Below are positions 1-10,203 of a stretch of 64,000 bases of DNA, one piece after another. Below the pieces are notes generated by a model, which was not told the origin of the DNA, ran no database searches, and saw only the letters and a list, made by a program, of their open reading frames with translations. This DNA comes from CAIQPV01 sp963719855 (GTDB lineage: Bacteria > Pseudomonadota > Gammaproteobacteria > Burkholderiales > Gallionellaceae): contig CAVRDK010000004.1 of the NCBI GenBank assembly GCA_963719855.1, positions 1,302,001 to 1,366,000 on the forward strand, written 5' to 3'. How positions within the stretch are numbered: position 1 is the first letter of the stretch; each line of letters begins with the position of its first letter. The translations under genes and the position numbers were made by a program.

Positions 1-228
1 AACCCCATATATAGATTGACCCAGACGTGATTTTGCGGATGACGCATCGGCAGTGATCGTCCACGAAGGGACGAACGAAAATTTGCCGTCTTATCCGATA
101 GCTGCTTGATAGTTTTTTCCTATAAACATCTTTGGCAAATTTAATTTCACACTTGTCCATATCTAAGACAATAATGCGGGGACTTAAACACAACCCGTTT
201 TCCCGGCACGGGCTGTAAGCCGGGATTC
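1..228. other. Leading non-coding stretch
   Basis: No convincing gene is visible on either strand. The A+T-rich part near 110-175 lies just upstream of the rubrerythrin operon and is the natural place for its promoter, but I cannot pick a -35/-10 pair with confidence. Confidence 0.4.
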
Positions 229-246
229 TTGCACAGGAGAAAAATC

Positions 247-666
247 ATGCAACTCAAAGGAAGCAAGACAGAGCAGCATCTGAAAGACGCCTTCGCCGGA
301 GAATCGCAAGCCAACCGCCGCTATCTTTATTTCGCATCCAAGGCTGATGTGGAAGGCTACAACGACGTAGCCGCCCTGTTCCGTTCCACAGCAGAGGGTG
401 AAACCGGTCACGCTCATGGTCATCTGGAGTATCTGGAGCAGTGCGGCGATCCGGCCACCGGCTTGCCGTTCGGCCCCACGGTCGACAACCTGAAAACCGC
501 TGTGGCGGGCGAGACCCACGAGTACACTGACATGTACCCCGGCATGGCGAAGACCGCGCGGGGGGAGGGCTTCGACGAAATTGCCGACTGGTTCGAAACC
601 CTGGCCAAGGCGGAGCGTTCCCACGCAAACCGCTACCAAAAAGCACTGAACGAACTCGACGCCTGA
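247..666 (+). CDS. Rubrerythrin-type diiron peroxidase lacking the rubredoxin domain
   Basis: A 139-residue ferritin-like diiron protein expected to reduce hydrogen peroxide in the cytoplasm. Visible ligand set: E19 (GESQANRRY), E52 and H55 (ETGH), E89 and E92 (GETHEY), E123 and H126 (ERSH), i.e. two Glu/ExxH pairs in a four-helix bundle. The C-terminal rubredoxin Cys4 domain of classical rubrerythrin is absent, so an external electron donor is needed. The ATG at 247 is chosen over an upstream TTG because AGGAG lies at 235-239. It is followed by an Fe-S protein and a DUF3501 gene, a conserved proteobacterial three-gene cluster; the Fe-S protein is a plausible donor, which is inference. Confidence 0.93.
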   Translation: MQLKGSKTEQHLKDAFAGESQANRRYLYFASKADVEGYNDVAALFRSTAEGETGHAHGHLEYLEQCGDPATGLPFGPTVDNLKTAVAGETHEYTDMYPGMAKTARGEGFDEIADWFETLAKAERSHANRYQKALNELDA

Positions 667-731
667 GCCTCGTCCGCCCGGCCACCCCGGTGGCCGGTAT
701 CCGAACAATCCCCGCTGCAAGGAGACGCTAG

Positions 732-2066
732 ATGTCCACACCCACCCGCGAAGGCAATCTGGAGGCACCTACACGCCATCCTCTCGACTGGCGTAATCCT
801 GACTTTTATAACGAGGAATCCTTGCTCAAGGAAATGGAGCGGGTATTCGAGATTTGCCACGGCTGCCGCCGCTGCGTCAGCTTGTGCCAATCCTTTCCCA
901 CCCTTCTCGATTTGGTGGATGGTTCTGAGTCGATGGAGGTGGACGGGGTTGCCAAGGCCGATTACTGGAAGGTGGTGGACCACTGCTATCTCTGCGACCT
1001 CTGTTACATGACCAAGTGCCCTTATACGCCGCCGCACGAGTGGAATCTGGACTTTCCCCACCTGATGCTGCGGGCCAAGGCGGTGAACTACCGCAAGGGA
1101 GGGGCGAAGTTGCGGGACAGGATACTGACTAGCACAGACACTGTCGGCAAATTGGCGGGCATTCCGGTGGTGGCTCAAGTGGTAAACGCCGTCAACAAGA
1201 TCGGCATCGCGCGCAAGGGACTGGAGGCCGTGGTCGGCATTCATGCCGAGGCCTGGTTGCCGGAATTCTCCAGCCGACCGCTGCGCAACCGCCTGAAGCG
1301 GCTGCCAGCCGATACCTCCGGCGAACCTGCCGGAAAAACGAAGGGCAAGGTGGCTCTGTTCGCCACTTGCTACATGAATCGCAACGAGCCGGGCATCGGT
1401 GAGGACTTCGCCGCAGTGTTCGAGCAAAACGGCATTCCAGTGACGCTCGCTGAAAAAGAACGCTGCTGCGGCATGCCCAAACTGGAACTGGGCAATTTGG
1501 AGGCAGTGCGAGAGGCCAAGGAAGTGAACATTCCGGTTCTCGCCAAACTGGTGGACGAGGGCTGGGATTTGACCGCCCTGGTTCCCTCCTGCGTGCTGAT
1601 GTTCAAGCAGGAACTGCCACTGATGTTTCCCGATGATCCTGATGTGCTGAAAGTGAAGAATGCCTTCTACGATCCCTTCGAGTACCTGATGCTGCGGCAC
1701 AAGGAAGGCAAGCTCAACACCGATTTCAAGCAACCTCTGGGCAAGGTGGCTTACCACGCCGCCTGCCACCAGCGGGTACAGAATATAGGCCCAAAAACAC
1801 GCGAGGTACTGGCGCTGATTCCCGGCACCACGGTGGAGATCATCGAGCGCTGCTCCGGCCACGACGGTACCTACGCGGTGAAGAAGGAGTTCCACGAATT
1901 CGCCATGAAGATCGTCAAACCTGTGGCAGCCCGTGTCCGATCCGCCGAGGCCGATCATTACGGCAGCGACTGCGCCATGGCCGGCCACCACATCGAAAAC
2001 GGCCTCAAGAACGGAAGAGCGCCGGAACACCCTCTCACTCTGCTGCGGCAGGCTTACGGCATCTGA
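732..2066 (+). CDS. HdrD/GlpC-like iron-sulfur oxidoreductase with CCG domains
   Basis: A 444-residue protein with an N-terminal pair of [4Fe-4S] motifs (C42, C45, C48, C52 and C85, C88, C91, C96, the latter followed by Pro) and two C-terminal cysteine-rich domains of the heterodisulfide reductase/GlpC type: CCGMPKLELGN near residue 240 and HAACHQR near 340, with a later ERCSGHDG where the second CCG has become CSG. No signal peptide or membrane segment, so cytoplasmic electron transfer is likely. It starts 65 bp after the rubrerythrin gene with GGAG upstream of the ATG, and it probably feeds electrons to the rubrerythrin. The exact partner cannot be read from the sequence. Confidence 0.9.
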   Translation: MSTPTREGNLEAPTRHPLDWRNPDFYNEESLLKEMERVFEICHGCRRCVSLCQSFPTLLDLVDGSESMEVDGVAKADYWKVVDHCYLCDLCYMTKCPYTPPHEWNLDFPHLMLRAKAVNYRKGGAKLRDRILTSTDTVGKLAGIPVVAQVVNAVNKIGIARKGLEAVVGIHAEAWLPEFSSRPLRNRLKRLPADTSGEPAGKTKGKVALFATCYMNRNEPGIGEDFAAVFEQNGIPVTLAEKERCCGMPKLELGNLEAVREAKEVNIPVLAKLVDEGWDLTALVPSCVLMFKQELPLMFPDDPDVLKVKNAFYDPFEYLMLRHKEGKLNTDFKQPLGKVAYHAACHQRVQNIGPKTREVLALIPGTTVEIIERCSGHDGTYAVKKEFHEFAMKIVKPVAARVRSAEADHYGSDCAMAGHHIENGLKNGRAPEHPLTLLRQAYGI

Positions 2067-2086
2067 CTATTGGGAGACACACAGCG

Positions 2087-2677
2087 ATGGACAAGCTGAC
2101 ACATCAGGATCTTTATAGCCTCGAACAATATGCGCGCACCCGCAACGAATTCCGCGCCAAGGTGATCGAGCATAAGAAAAATCGCCGCTTGCCCATCGGG
2201 GATCACGCGGCCCTCTATTTCGAGGATCGCCTGACCATGCAATATCAGGTTCAGGAGATGCTGCGCCTGGAGCGCATGTTCGAGCCGGAATTGATCCAGC
2301 AGGAATTGGATGTCTACAACCCACTCATTCCCGATGGGCGCAACTGGAAGGCCACCTTTATGGTGGAGTACGAAGATGCGGAAGAACGCCGTCAAGCCCT
2401 TGCGAACCTGATCGGCATCGAACGTTCCGTCTGGATACGAGTGGAAGGGTTCGACAAGGTGCTCCCTGTTGCCAACGAGGATCTGGAGCGCGAGACAGAG
2501 GACAAGACCTCTTCCGTCCACTTTCTGCGCTTTGAACTTAGTCCAGAAATGATCACAGCGGTCAAACAAGGCGCTGCCATCCACGTTGGCATCGATCACA
2601 CTCAATGCCAAGAGGAGTGCGAGATGCCATCGGCGATCCGTAGTTCACTTGCCGATGACCTTGATTTGCCGACGTGA
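2087..2677 (+). CDS. DUF3501 family protein
   Basis: A 196-residue protein starting 20 bp after the Fe-S oxidoreductase with GGGAG upstream. It is rich in charged residues, with no membrane segment or signal peptide, and carries the family's N-terminal pattern with a conserved RLTMQYQVQEML stretch. A C-terminal CQEEC dicysteine near residue 175 may bind metal. Families like this are found beside rubrerythrin and HdrD-like genes; function is unknown and a role in oxidative-stress handling is inferred only from the operon. Confidence 0.88.
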   Translation: MDKLTHQDLYSLEQYARTRNEFRAKVIEHKKNRRLPIGDHAALYFEDRLTMQYQVQEMLRLERMFEPELIQQELDVYNPLIPDGRNWKATFMVEYEDAEERRQALANLIGIERSVWIRVEGFDKVLPVANEDLERETEDKTSSVHFLRFELSPEMITAVKQGAAIHVGIDHTQCQEECEMPSAIRSSLADDLDLPT

Positions 2678-3336
2678 CACGGTGTTGACCGGGCAACCCC
2701 AAAAGGATTGCCGATAGTCACGAGTGGCTGGTATCGGGCAGCGAATTCACAAGACTGACCAACTGGTTTGGGTCGTAAGGAGCAGGTCAACATTGAAAAA
2801 TCACAGCCCGAAAGCAGTCGGTCATCAACGTCGGCATTGGGTTACAAGCAGTCCGATGAGCCTCCTGATTTTCTCCATTTTGAGTGTCTCTTGTACGTCG
2901 CATTGCAGCCGTTGTATTTTCATAAAAACAATCAACTCATCCGTCGGCTTGTAACCCGAAGCGGCCATAGCACCATCAAAATTGCCTGCCCGTTAACAGA
3001 CATTCATTTCCAATTTTGCGGGAAGCAATGCTACACGAGTTAAAGCGCTGATAGGCAAAGCCGCCCCCTTTGGTTCCGGTTGTTTTAGTTAATGACATGG
3101 GGACTCGCAAAAGTAATGCGAAGCTGACCCCTTTAGTTACCTTGGCTGGAATTGCCCGATCGTTTTGTGTTCGGTTTTGGCATGGATATACGCGGCGCGT
3201 GGCGCAACCTGCCCGCGATTTACGCAGTAAAGGAAACGTAAGTATTCCGCGTTATTAAAGTCGTAAATTGATCTCCAAGCGTCGTTATATCTCTATGCAC
3301 AAACCCTGTGCTGCGAAGAGGTGTTGATAGCCTTGC
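2678..3336. other. Gene-poor stretch, no supported gene
   Basis: About 660 bp after the rubrerythrin operon. Short open frames exist on both strands but none has a ribosome-binding site or recognisable product. The composition looks like decayed intergenic or mobile-element debris; I could not identify a specific element. Confidence 0.5.
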
Positions 3337-3375
3337 CAAAAAATAAGCCCGCTGAGCCAGATTGGTCAACGGGCT
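3337..3375 (-). terminator. Rho-independent terminator of the beta-barrel gene
   Basis: On the minus strand AGCCCGTTGA pairs with TCAGCGGGCT (one G-T pair) around a 10-nt loop, followed by TATTTTTTG. It lies about 95 bp past the stop codon of the minus-strand barrel gene. Confidence 0.75.
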
Positions 3376-3469
3376 AAAATGTAGCGCACCTTAGCAAACG
3401 GGAAAATTTGTATCAGTTAATGCATGGATCTGACGTAATTCCCGCAATTCTCAAATTAGAGTTCTTCGG

Positions 3470-4866
3470 TCAGAAAGCTACTTGATAAGATGTGGTCAAC
3501 CACGCATTTGGCATTGCGCTATTGGTCGTCCCGTTTAGCATCAGAAATAATTTGCCGCGTCCGACCTTACCCTCCAGGCCAACGCCGCCTTTGAGCCATT
3601 TATCGTCATAGGTCTGGCCGGGAACATTAAAGCTGAATAAGCCGCTGCTAAATTGCCCTGACACAGCCGCACCATTGGGGTTTGTGCGTTGTGCAGCCTC
3701 AAGATTTGCAAGGAAGTTCCACTCTGAAGAATGCAACGGAGTCGCCGTGTTAATACCCAAATGCAACTCAGTGGCATTGGTGTTGAGACTATTAAACTGA
3801 ACTGGCGATGAACCACCGGTTTCTGTGTAGCTCGCAAGAGAAGCATCATAGTAGCTTAAGTCAATGTATGGACTAACCTGAGTATTTTTGAAACTAGCTG
3901 CTTTGTCCCAATCCAGGCGAGCCAGGCACCCCAGCCAGACAAATTTGGAGAGCCATAAGAACTATTTACCGTACCGTTTGTGTTCAAAAAACCTCGATTG
4001 ATGTTTGTTGTACCCCAGAGATCATATACGCCGAATGTGCCATAAAGCCCTGTCACCTTCGAGATGGGAACAATAGCTTCCGCAGTAACAAATTGAGCAT
4101 TCTCTTTTGCGGAGCCACCATAAATTAAATCATTTCGATTCGATGTTTGTCCGAGAGATAGATTCAGTTGATAGCGGCCAAAGTTGTAACCCCCGCTGAC
4201 TTCAGCGATGCCAATATTACCGCTGGAGCCACCGTGATCGTTTGTCCCGAAATCTCCGGTAACCCACAGCGTTTTTTCGCCAGTGGCTACCAAGTGATCC
4301 AAGGGGTGGCTGTGAGCGCCGTTCACCAGTAAGCCGGTTTGGTTCAGCATTCCATTAGCCGCTGCCGATGTGGATTGCAAGCTGTTTAAAAGGCTTTGGT
4401 CTGCGGTCGCGCTTAACACATACAAAGACCAATAAGTCTGATTGCTGGGATAGGTGATAGTTGCTGTGTTGCCGGCTGAGTAGTAGGCGGAACTTATAGT
4501 ATTCCCTGCAATGGAATATACAAAATATGAGCTTTGATTGCCGAAGTTGCTATTCGGATTCACGTTGTAACTAGCGAGGGCATGCGCTAACGTGCTGTTT
4601 CCCCACCATGGCTGCGACGTCAAAAGAGCCGTGCTGCCGGTATAAGTCATATTTTGCCACGAGAGATTATAATTTACCCCGTTGTAATCTATCGTGGCCG
4701 CCTGTGCTTGCGCTGTCAGTGCCGTGGTAAGGCCCAAAGACCCCAGAAGTAACGCAGCTCGTATTAGGGACTTTCCATTTTTTGATTTCAAGTTTGAATT
4801 CTTTTTGATTAATTTATTAGGGTTCCCATTTCTTGAATCAGGGGTGTTCAGTGATGCGAATTTCAT
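3470..4866 (-). CDS. Secreted autotransporter-like outer-membrane beta-barrel protein (frameshifted)
   Basis: Reconstructed 465-residue protein. It has a long basic N-terminal extension followed by a hydrophobic signal segment (about residues 35-57, cleavage after AQAQA), a Ser/Thr/Asn-rich region, then alternating amphipathic strands ending in Phe (SYQVAF), the usual C-terminal outer-membrane barrel signal. The frame breaks near 3913: loss of one G (TGG-ATT for TGG-GAT) shifts into a stop; restoring it gives a continuous WLAWDWDKAASF reading to the stop at 3470. ATG 4866 is preceded by GAGGGAG. No passenger enzyme domain is recognised. It may be a real pseudogene or an assembly error; ligand and role are unknown. 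Confidence 0.7.
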
Positions 4867-5028
4867 AAAGCAACTCCCTCGGTAGTGTCTGGTTAAAATC
4901 GAACAAAATTTAGTTATAAACAGCTTCAAAACAGACCAAAGCGTATAAGTATGGTCATGAGCATTGGTAAAGTTTGAGTCTCGAAATGGGAGCTTGTTAT
5001 AGCGCTACAGGCAATCCTACAGGACGAC

Positions 5029-5056
5029 CGTTCGCTGAACGTTCGCTGAACGTTCT
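5029..5056. repeat. 11-bp tandem repeat GTTCGCTGAAC
   Basis: Two adjacent perfect copies plus a partial third (GTTCT) at 5030-5056, between the barrel gene and the upstream regulator gene. This could be an operator for the barrel promoter, but nothing else supports that. Confidence 0.4.
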
Positions 5057-5096
5057 ATGGCATTGATGGCGGGAATGCCATGCCCGACCGGGGCGG

Positions 5097-8000
5097 TCAG
5101 GTCAGGCTGTGCAGGAGGGTTGCGGCTTGGCGCAGGTCGTGGGTGGCGAAGCCTTCGGTGAAGCTGTCGTATACACCGGTGAGCAGTTCACGCGCCGCCT
5201 CGCGCTTGCCCTCTTTCTGCCACAGGCGCGCCAGGCTGGCGGCGGCGCGTAGTTCGAGGGTTCTTGCCCGCTGCCGGCGGCTGATGACCAATGCCTCGCC
5301 AAGCAGCGCTTCGGCTTGCGCTGCCTCGCCGGGGAACAACTCCAGCAGGCATACGGCCTTCAGGCGGTGCAATTCGGCCAGGTAGTGACCGTCGCCGTTG
5401 CGGGCGGCGTCGGCGAGCGCTTCGGCGATCGAGTCGATGGCATCGCCGTACCGTTCCAGATACACCTGGGTTTGCACAAGCGCGGAAATGAAGACGACCG
5501 CGATGCCGCCGATGGCCGCCCGCATTCCCTCGATGCAGGACTTGATTTCGGCAATGCCTCCCTCGCTATCGCCGAGAACGGCCCGCGCCCAACCACTGCT
5601 CATGCCGGCGCTTACCAGCCAGAGCGGAAAATCCTGCTCGCGGGCGATGGCGAGGGCCTCGGTGGACAGCGCCAGGGCATCTTCGGGTTTTTCCTGCCAG
5701 CGCTGCAAGGTGGCGGCAAAGCTCAGGGCTTGCGCCAGGGTATGCGAGTGCGCCGTTGCGCGTGCGTGGCGGATGCTCTGCGCACAGATGGTTTGCGCCC
5801 GGTCGGGGAAGCCGAGGAGTTGCGCGGCGAACATGCCGTAGGAGGCGGTGAACACGGACAGGTCCGAGCCATACTGAGCTTGCAGCAGCGGCGCCTGTTC
5901 AGGCCGGTAAAGAGTGGCCGACTGTTCGTAGTGAGCGAGGGACGCCTCGAACTCGCCGAGCCAGAAACGGCAATTTGCGCCGAGATGATGAACCGCCTGT
6001 TCCCGCGTCGGGTCGCCCTGGGTCATGGACAGCAGTTGCGCGACGGCCTCCGGCACGCCGCGGGGGCCGACGGAGCCGATGGTGTTGACGAGCACCGTCC
6101 ATTTTGCCGGAAACAGGTCCGGGCTGTTGCCGACGATGTTGATCAGTGCGGCGATGCGCGCATTGACCCGGCTCGCGTCTTGCGAGCCGTAGCCTTCTGC
6201 GGCGTAGAGCACGGGAAAGAGGTTCACCAGGATGTTGAACTCGGCCTTGTTCCTCTCCTGGTTTTCCGGGAGTCTCTCGATGAGTTGCAGCGCTGCCTTG
6301 AAATGGCCGATGGCTTCCAGGTTGGCGGATTGCTGCGCGGCGCGTTGTCCGGCCTTGATCCAGCAAGCGATGGACGGCCAAGTCTCCCCAGCGCCGGCCA
6401 GATGCTGCGCCAGGAGTTCCGGTTGTGCGGCGGCGACCTCGGGGAAGTCGCTTTGCAGCACGGCGGCGATGCATCGGTGGGCGGCCTGCCGGTCAGCCAG
6501 CGATTGGGACTGGTAGGCGACTTCCTGGATCAGGGCGTGCTTGAACTGGCGCATCGCGCCGCCCGCCGCCAGCACCAGCCCGGCTTTCTGTAGGGCGTCC
6601 AGATGCTGCGCCAGCAAGGCGGGGTCGGCGGCGGACACCCGGCCCAGCAAGACCGGATCGAATTCGCGTCCGAGGGTGGCGGCCAGTTGCGCCGTGCGCT
6701 TGGCTTCGCCCATGCCGTCCATGCGTGCCATCAGGAGGTCGAGCAGCGTCGCCGGAACGCGGGCCTCTTTGTCGGCGGTGGCGATTTTCGCCATTTCTTC
6801 GGCGAAAAGCGGCACACCATCGGCGCGTTCGACGATGCGGCGAACGGTCACCGCCGGGATGTCTTCGCACAGGGAGGAGATCATGGCCGCCACTTCGTCA
6901 TCGACCAGCGGCCCCAGCGGCAACGTCGTCTTGCGGGCATCTTGCCAAGGATCGGCAAACTCGGGCCGGGCCGTGAATATCGCCAGGACGGCGGCCTTGC
7001 CGGCCGTTTTGACGAACAAGGCCAGCAGCTCCAGGGTGGACGGATCGGCCCAGTGCAAATCTTCGACGATGAACAGCACGGGCTGTTCCGCCGCGAGCGC
7101 CTGCAACAGGCGCAGCAGAATGGCGAGGGTCTGCTCCTTCTGCTTCTTCGGCGACATCTCCGGGGCCGCAATTTCGTCGCCAAGCGGCAGGGAAAGAAGC
7201 TGCATCAAAAGAGGAACCGCCTGGCGCGCCGAATCGGGGTAATGGGCTTCGAGATAGCCTGTGAGCTTGCTGGCCCTGACCTCGGCTTCGTCTCCGGGGA
7301 CGAAGCCGAAAGTCTCCTCCAGCATGGCGATCAGCGGATGGAGCGGTGACTGGCTGGACTCGGGAAAGCAGTACAGCTCGCGCACGGCATGGGGCTGGCC
7401 GACCAGATATTCCTTCACCGTGTGGAGCAGACGGGTCTTGCCGATGCCGGCTTCGCCCTGAATCAGCACGGTCTTGCCAACGCCTTGCGCTGCCGTCTTC
7501 CACGCAGTCATGAGTTGGGCGATTTCGTTCTTGCGCCCGACCAGGGGCGTCAGCTGCATCGCGGCGTCCACACGTGTCTTGGCGCCGCTTTCCCGCAGCA
7601 CCCGAAAGACTTCGACGGATCGGGCGAAGCCGGGCAGAGACTGGTTCCCGAGTGAGGCACAGTCGAAGAAACCGGTCGTGACATCGCGGGTCTCGCGGCT
7701 GATCGTTACCTCGTTGCGGCCTGCGAAATTTCGCAGAAGGCTAGCCAATCGAGAGGTGCGGCCCGAGGTGTCCGGCAGGCCGGATGCGCCGTCGGTGACG
7801 ACGAGTCCAGTATGGACGCCGACGCGGATTTCAAGGCGGTCTGCCGCCACGCGCGCGGCGATGGCGAGACCAGCCTGCACGGCGCGGCGTGCGGCGTGCT
7901 CATCGGTGCGTGGATAGCCAAAATAGGCCAGCAGTCCGCCGCCATAGGCTTGCACGATGTGGCCGGAAAATTGCCTGACAATATCCACGCAATGTGCCTG

Positions 8001-8916
8001 GGGGACATGCAGCAGGGCCATTGTCTCGTCGGGATCGTCGATCTCTGGAAAGCTGAGTTCGCAATACAGCACGGTGACTTGGCGGCGCTCGGCCTGCATT
8101 TGGGGTAGGGCCGGGGCCGCAGGCGCTTCGCTGAGGGCAACCTCCGCACGATGCGGTTCGCCGTTGCGAATGCGTTGCGCGAGCTGGCGGGTCTCTTCGC
8201 TGGGCAGCACTCCGAGGCTTTCCTTCAACTGGCGACGGCAGGCGTCGTACTGGGCCAGCGCGGCCCCGGTCTGGCCGTTGTAAGCGAAAAGCGTCATGCA
8301 GCGGCAGTGTGCGTTTTCGTTCCAGGGATCGAGTTCTGTTTGCCGCAGGGCGAATTGCAGCGCCTTGTCGTAGGCGCCGCGCTGTTCATGGGCGTTCGAC
8401 AGGCGTTCCAGCATGGCGAGCGCGCGGCGATGCAAGGCTTCGCGCCACCCCTGAACCCAGCTTCTCGAAATCGGGACTGTCAGGTAAGGAAAGCCCCGCC
8501 AGGAACTCTCCCCGATACAGGGATGCGACCCGCGCTTCTTCGTCAAGAGTTATTTCTTCGTCATGTTTCAGCGAGGGCAGCGGGCGGTTGAATTCGACGG
8601 CATCGATAGCGGCGTTGGGAATAAAGCTGATGCTGTGCTTGCTGGCCGAGAACAGCGTCGTTCCCGAGGGCGCCTCCAGCACGCGGCGCAAGTCCGACAG
8701 TGTGCGGCGCAGGTTTCCTCGCGCCGTGGCCGGGTCATTGCCGCTCCATAGCAATTCGGCAAGGGCTTCCCGCGGATGGCTCGCGCGCTGCTCTACGGCG
8801 AGGTACGCGAGTAGCGCGCGCATCTTGCTGTAGGCATTCCCCGCTAAGGAATGACCATCCAGACGGATGTCGAATCCGCCCAGGAACGTAAATTCAAGGT
8901 GGCGATCCGACCCCAT
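5097..8916 (-). CDS. BTAD/SARP-like regulator with cyclase-homology, STAND ATPase and TPR domains (frameshifted)
   Basis: Reconstructed 1272-residue cytoplasmic regulator. Order: N-terminal winged-helix domain (about 1-95), bacterial transcriptional activator TPR domain (about 100-240), class III nucleotide-cyclase homology domain (about 270-420), AAA/STAND ATPase with Walker A GEAGIGKT and Walker B VLFIVEDLHWAD, then TPR-like helices to the C-terminus. Both metal-binding Asp positions of the cyclase look lost: CELSF for the usual CDLVGS and YGGGLL for GDG, so this domain is probably not catalytic. The frame breaks near 8470, where one extra base after EK in PDFEK displaces the WVQGWREAL continuation. 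ATG 8916 has AAGGA at good spacing. It sits directly upstream of the barrel gene and may control it (inference). Confidence 0.82.
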
Positions 8917-8919
8917 CGT

Positions 8920-9018
8920 TTAGTCCTTCAGCGCCAGAGCGAACTCCAGTCTCGCCAGGCTGTGCGGAACCTTCATCACGACCAGGGTGCTACGGCGATC
9001 TGCTTGTTTGGGCGACAT
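8920..9018 (-). other. Possible 32-codon leader ORF ahead of the large regulator
   Basis: An ATG at 9018 opens a 32-codon frame that stops 3 nt before the regulator's ATG, an arrangement typical of translational coupling. No homology is recognised and no strong ribosome-binding site is seen, so it may be chance. Confidence 0.25.
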
Positions 9019-9167
9019 GACGCCAATTATATTTGAAAATATCCTAGAAGCTAGAAGTAAAGTTGAGAAAAAGTCTAGGCATACAAACTTGTTATTGCGT
9101 TGCCGGATAGCGGACGCTCGCAAACGTCAGCTTTTGGCCGGTGGCCGCCTGATAGCAATCGCAGACA

Positions 9168-9209
9168 TGAGTGACTCTAGTCCGATCCTAAGCAGCCAGT
9201 CACTTTTTT
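9168..9209 (+). terminator. Possible terminator-like hairpin (repeated at 10902-10943)
   Basis: AGTGACT and AGTCACT form a 7-bp stem followed by seven T residues on the plus strand. The loop is long (about 23 nt), and no plus-strand gene ends just before it, so its role is uncertain. Confidence 0.35.
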
Positions 9210-9224
9210 TGATAGTAGCATTAC

Positions 9225-9482
9225 TCATGACAACTTCAGGTTTACACGCGAGGGTTTTCTGCCCGGTGCCGCCTTAGGAATGAATCCACTAATCCGGCAG
9301 CTCATACTCTCCATCTTTATTCCTTGCACATAACGCGTAGACTGACAGATCATCACTTCATTATTTGTCGCCAGCTCGACCAAATGAAGGCGAATTACAT
9401 CCAGTGAAAAGCCGGTCGCCTCAGCAATCTCGGTATCGAGTATTTCGCCATGAGCTTTGAGGTACTGAAGAATTTCGTTCAT
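9225..9482 (-). CDS. Small winged-helix DNA-binding protein, copy 1
   Basis: 85 residues from ATG 9482 (a GTG at 9491 would add three). It contains a helix-turn-helix/winged-helix core: EILQYLKAHGE, then TEIAEATGFSLDVIRLHL as recognition helices and a wing with NEVMICQSTRY. The C-terminus (AAPGRKPSRV) is basic. It is a predicted small transcription factor of unknown target. It lies downstream of the HU gene, separated by a GC-rich hairpin, and is duplicated identically at 10959-11216. ATG 9482 is preferred because the GTG lies against the hairpin; neither has a strong ribosome-binding site. Confidence 0.75.
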   Translation of the reverse strand: MNEILQYLKAHGEILDTEIAEATGFSLDVIRLHLVELATNNEVMICQSTRYVQGIKMESMSCRISGFIPKAAPGRKPSRVNLKLS

Positions 9483-9491
9483 GTTCAACAC

Positions 9492-9514
9492 AAGACCGGG
9501 ATATCACCGGTCTT
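9492..9514 (-). terminator. Hairpin between HU and winged-helix genes, copy 1
   Basis: AAGACCGG and CCGGTCTT form a perfect 8-bp stem nine bases after the HU stop codon, with a short T-rich tail on the minus strand. It is likely a terminator or attenuator that lowers expression of the downstream winged-helix gene. The second copy is at 11226-11248. Confidence 0.55.
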
Positions 9515-9522
9515 GGCATGAT

Positions 9523-9807
9523 TTACTTTTTGACGCCGTTAACTGCATCCTTCAATGTGGCGCCAGCCTTAAATGCTGGAACCTTAGATGCCTTAATCTT
9601 CAGCTCGGCACCCGTCTTTGGATTTCGACCTGTACGAGCCGCGCGCTTGCGTACCTCAAAAGAACCGAAGCCAACGAGTGAAATAGAATCTCCTTTTTTG
9701 AGGGTGGCAGTCACAATATCAATAATTGCGGCAATGCTACGCTCTGCATCGGCTTTAGTGCTGTCAGTTTTACTTGCAAGGGCGTCAATCAGTTCTTTGC
9801 GATTCAT
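9523..9807 (-). CDS. HU-family nucleoid protein, copy 1
   Basis: A 94-residue histone-like DNA-bending protein. MNRKELIDALA N-terminus, GFGSFEVRKRAARTGRNPKTG covering the conserved beta-arm base and the RNPxTG motif at the arm tip, and a basic C-terminus (VNGVKK) are all present; length and motifs fit an intact HU beta-type subunit. AAGGAA precedes the ATG at 9807. It is exactly repeated at 11257-11541. HU also serves as a cofactor for site-specific recombination and transposition, which is notable next to the island's recombinases, though a link is inference. Confidence 0.95.
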   Translation of the reverse strand: MNRKELIDALASKTDSTKADAERSIAAIIDIVTATLKKGDSISLVGFGSFEVRKRAARTGRNPKTGAELKIKASKVPAFKAGATLKDAVNGVKK

Positions 9808-9926
9808 TATGTAAAGTTTCCTTAATAAATTATGCTGGAAAAAATTTCCAGATTGGATTGTTGTGGAAATTTAGTCTGAATGCAAGATGCTTACAAGCTT
9901 TGAGGAAATCAAAGATATTTAAAGGA

Positions 9927-10082
9927 TCAGGTCTTTTCAAATCGAATGCCGACTGCTCCTGTCCAAAATGCAATAACTATCATCGGCAGTGGGAGCGCCG
10001 CCATAATTGATAACACAGGGTGAGCTGACCACAGTAACAAAGACAAGAGTCCGCAAATGACACCAGTGATGTAACCTTTCAT
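9927..10082 (-). CDS. 51-residue two-helix membrane protein, copy 1
   Basis: A short gene starting ATG 10082 with a near-ideal AAGGAG five bases upstream and stopping TGA at 9927. The product begins MKGYITGVICGLLSLLLW and has two hydrophobic segments (about residues 5-18 and 24-45) with a short basic tail (RFEKT). It is 120 bp upstream of HU in the same orientation. Function is unknown. The identical second copy is at 11661-11816; conservation of both the frame and the ribosome-binding site supports a real gene. Confidence 0.7.
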   Translation of the reverse strand: MKGYITGVICGLLSLLLWSAHPVLSIMAALPLPMIVIAFWTGAVGIRFEKT

Positions 10083-10190
10083 ATGATCTCCTTGTCTGAC
10101 AGCAAGAATTGATTTGCTCTTTCAAATTGACGAGTTATCGTGAACATTTTGCTTCTGCCCAAAACATGTTGGATATTCTAATCCCAAATG

Positions 10191-10203
10191 GATGTAATAC
10201 ATC
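10191..10203. promoter_or_regulatory. Palindrome GATGTAATACATC (repeated at 11925-11937)
   Basis: A perfect 13-bp palindrome (GATGTA-A-TACATC) about 110 bp upstream of the 51-codon gene. Position and symmetry suit an operator, possibly for the nearby winged-helix protein; this is inference. Confidence 0.4.

Noticed and set aside
633..2030. 465-codon minus-strand frame
   Set aside because: Lies antisense to the Fe-S oxidoreductase, has His/Leu/Gln-rich composition and no domain; a shadow of a G+C-rich gene.
5316..6593. 425-codon plus-strand frame
   Set aside because: Antisense to the TPR part of the large regulator; no motif or ribosome-binding site.
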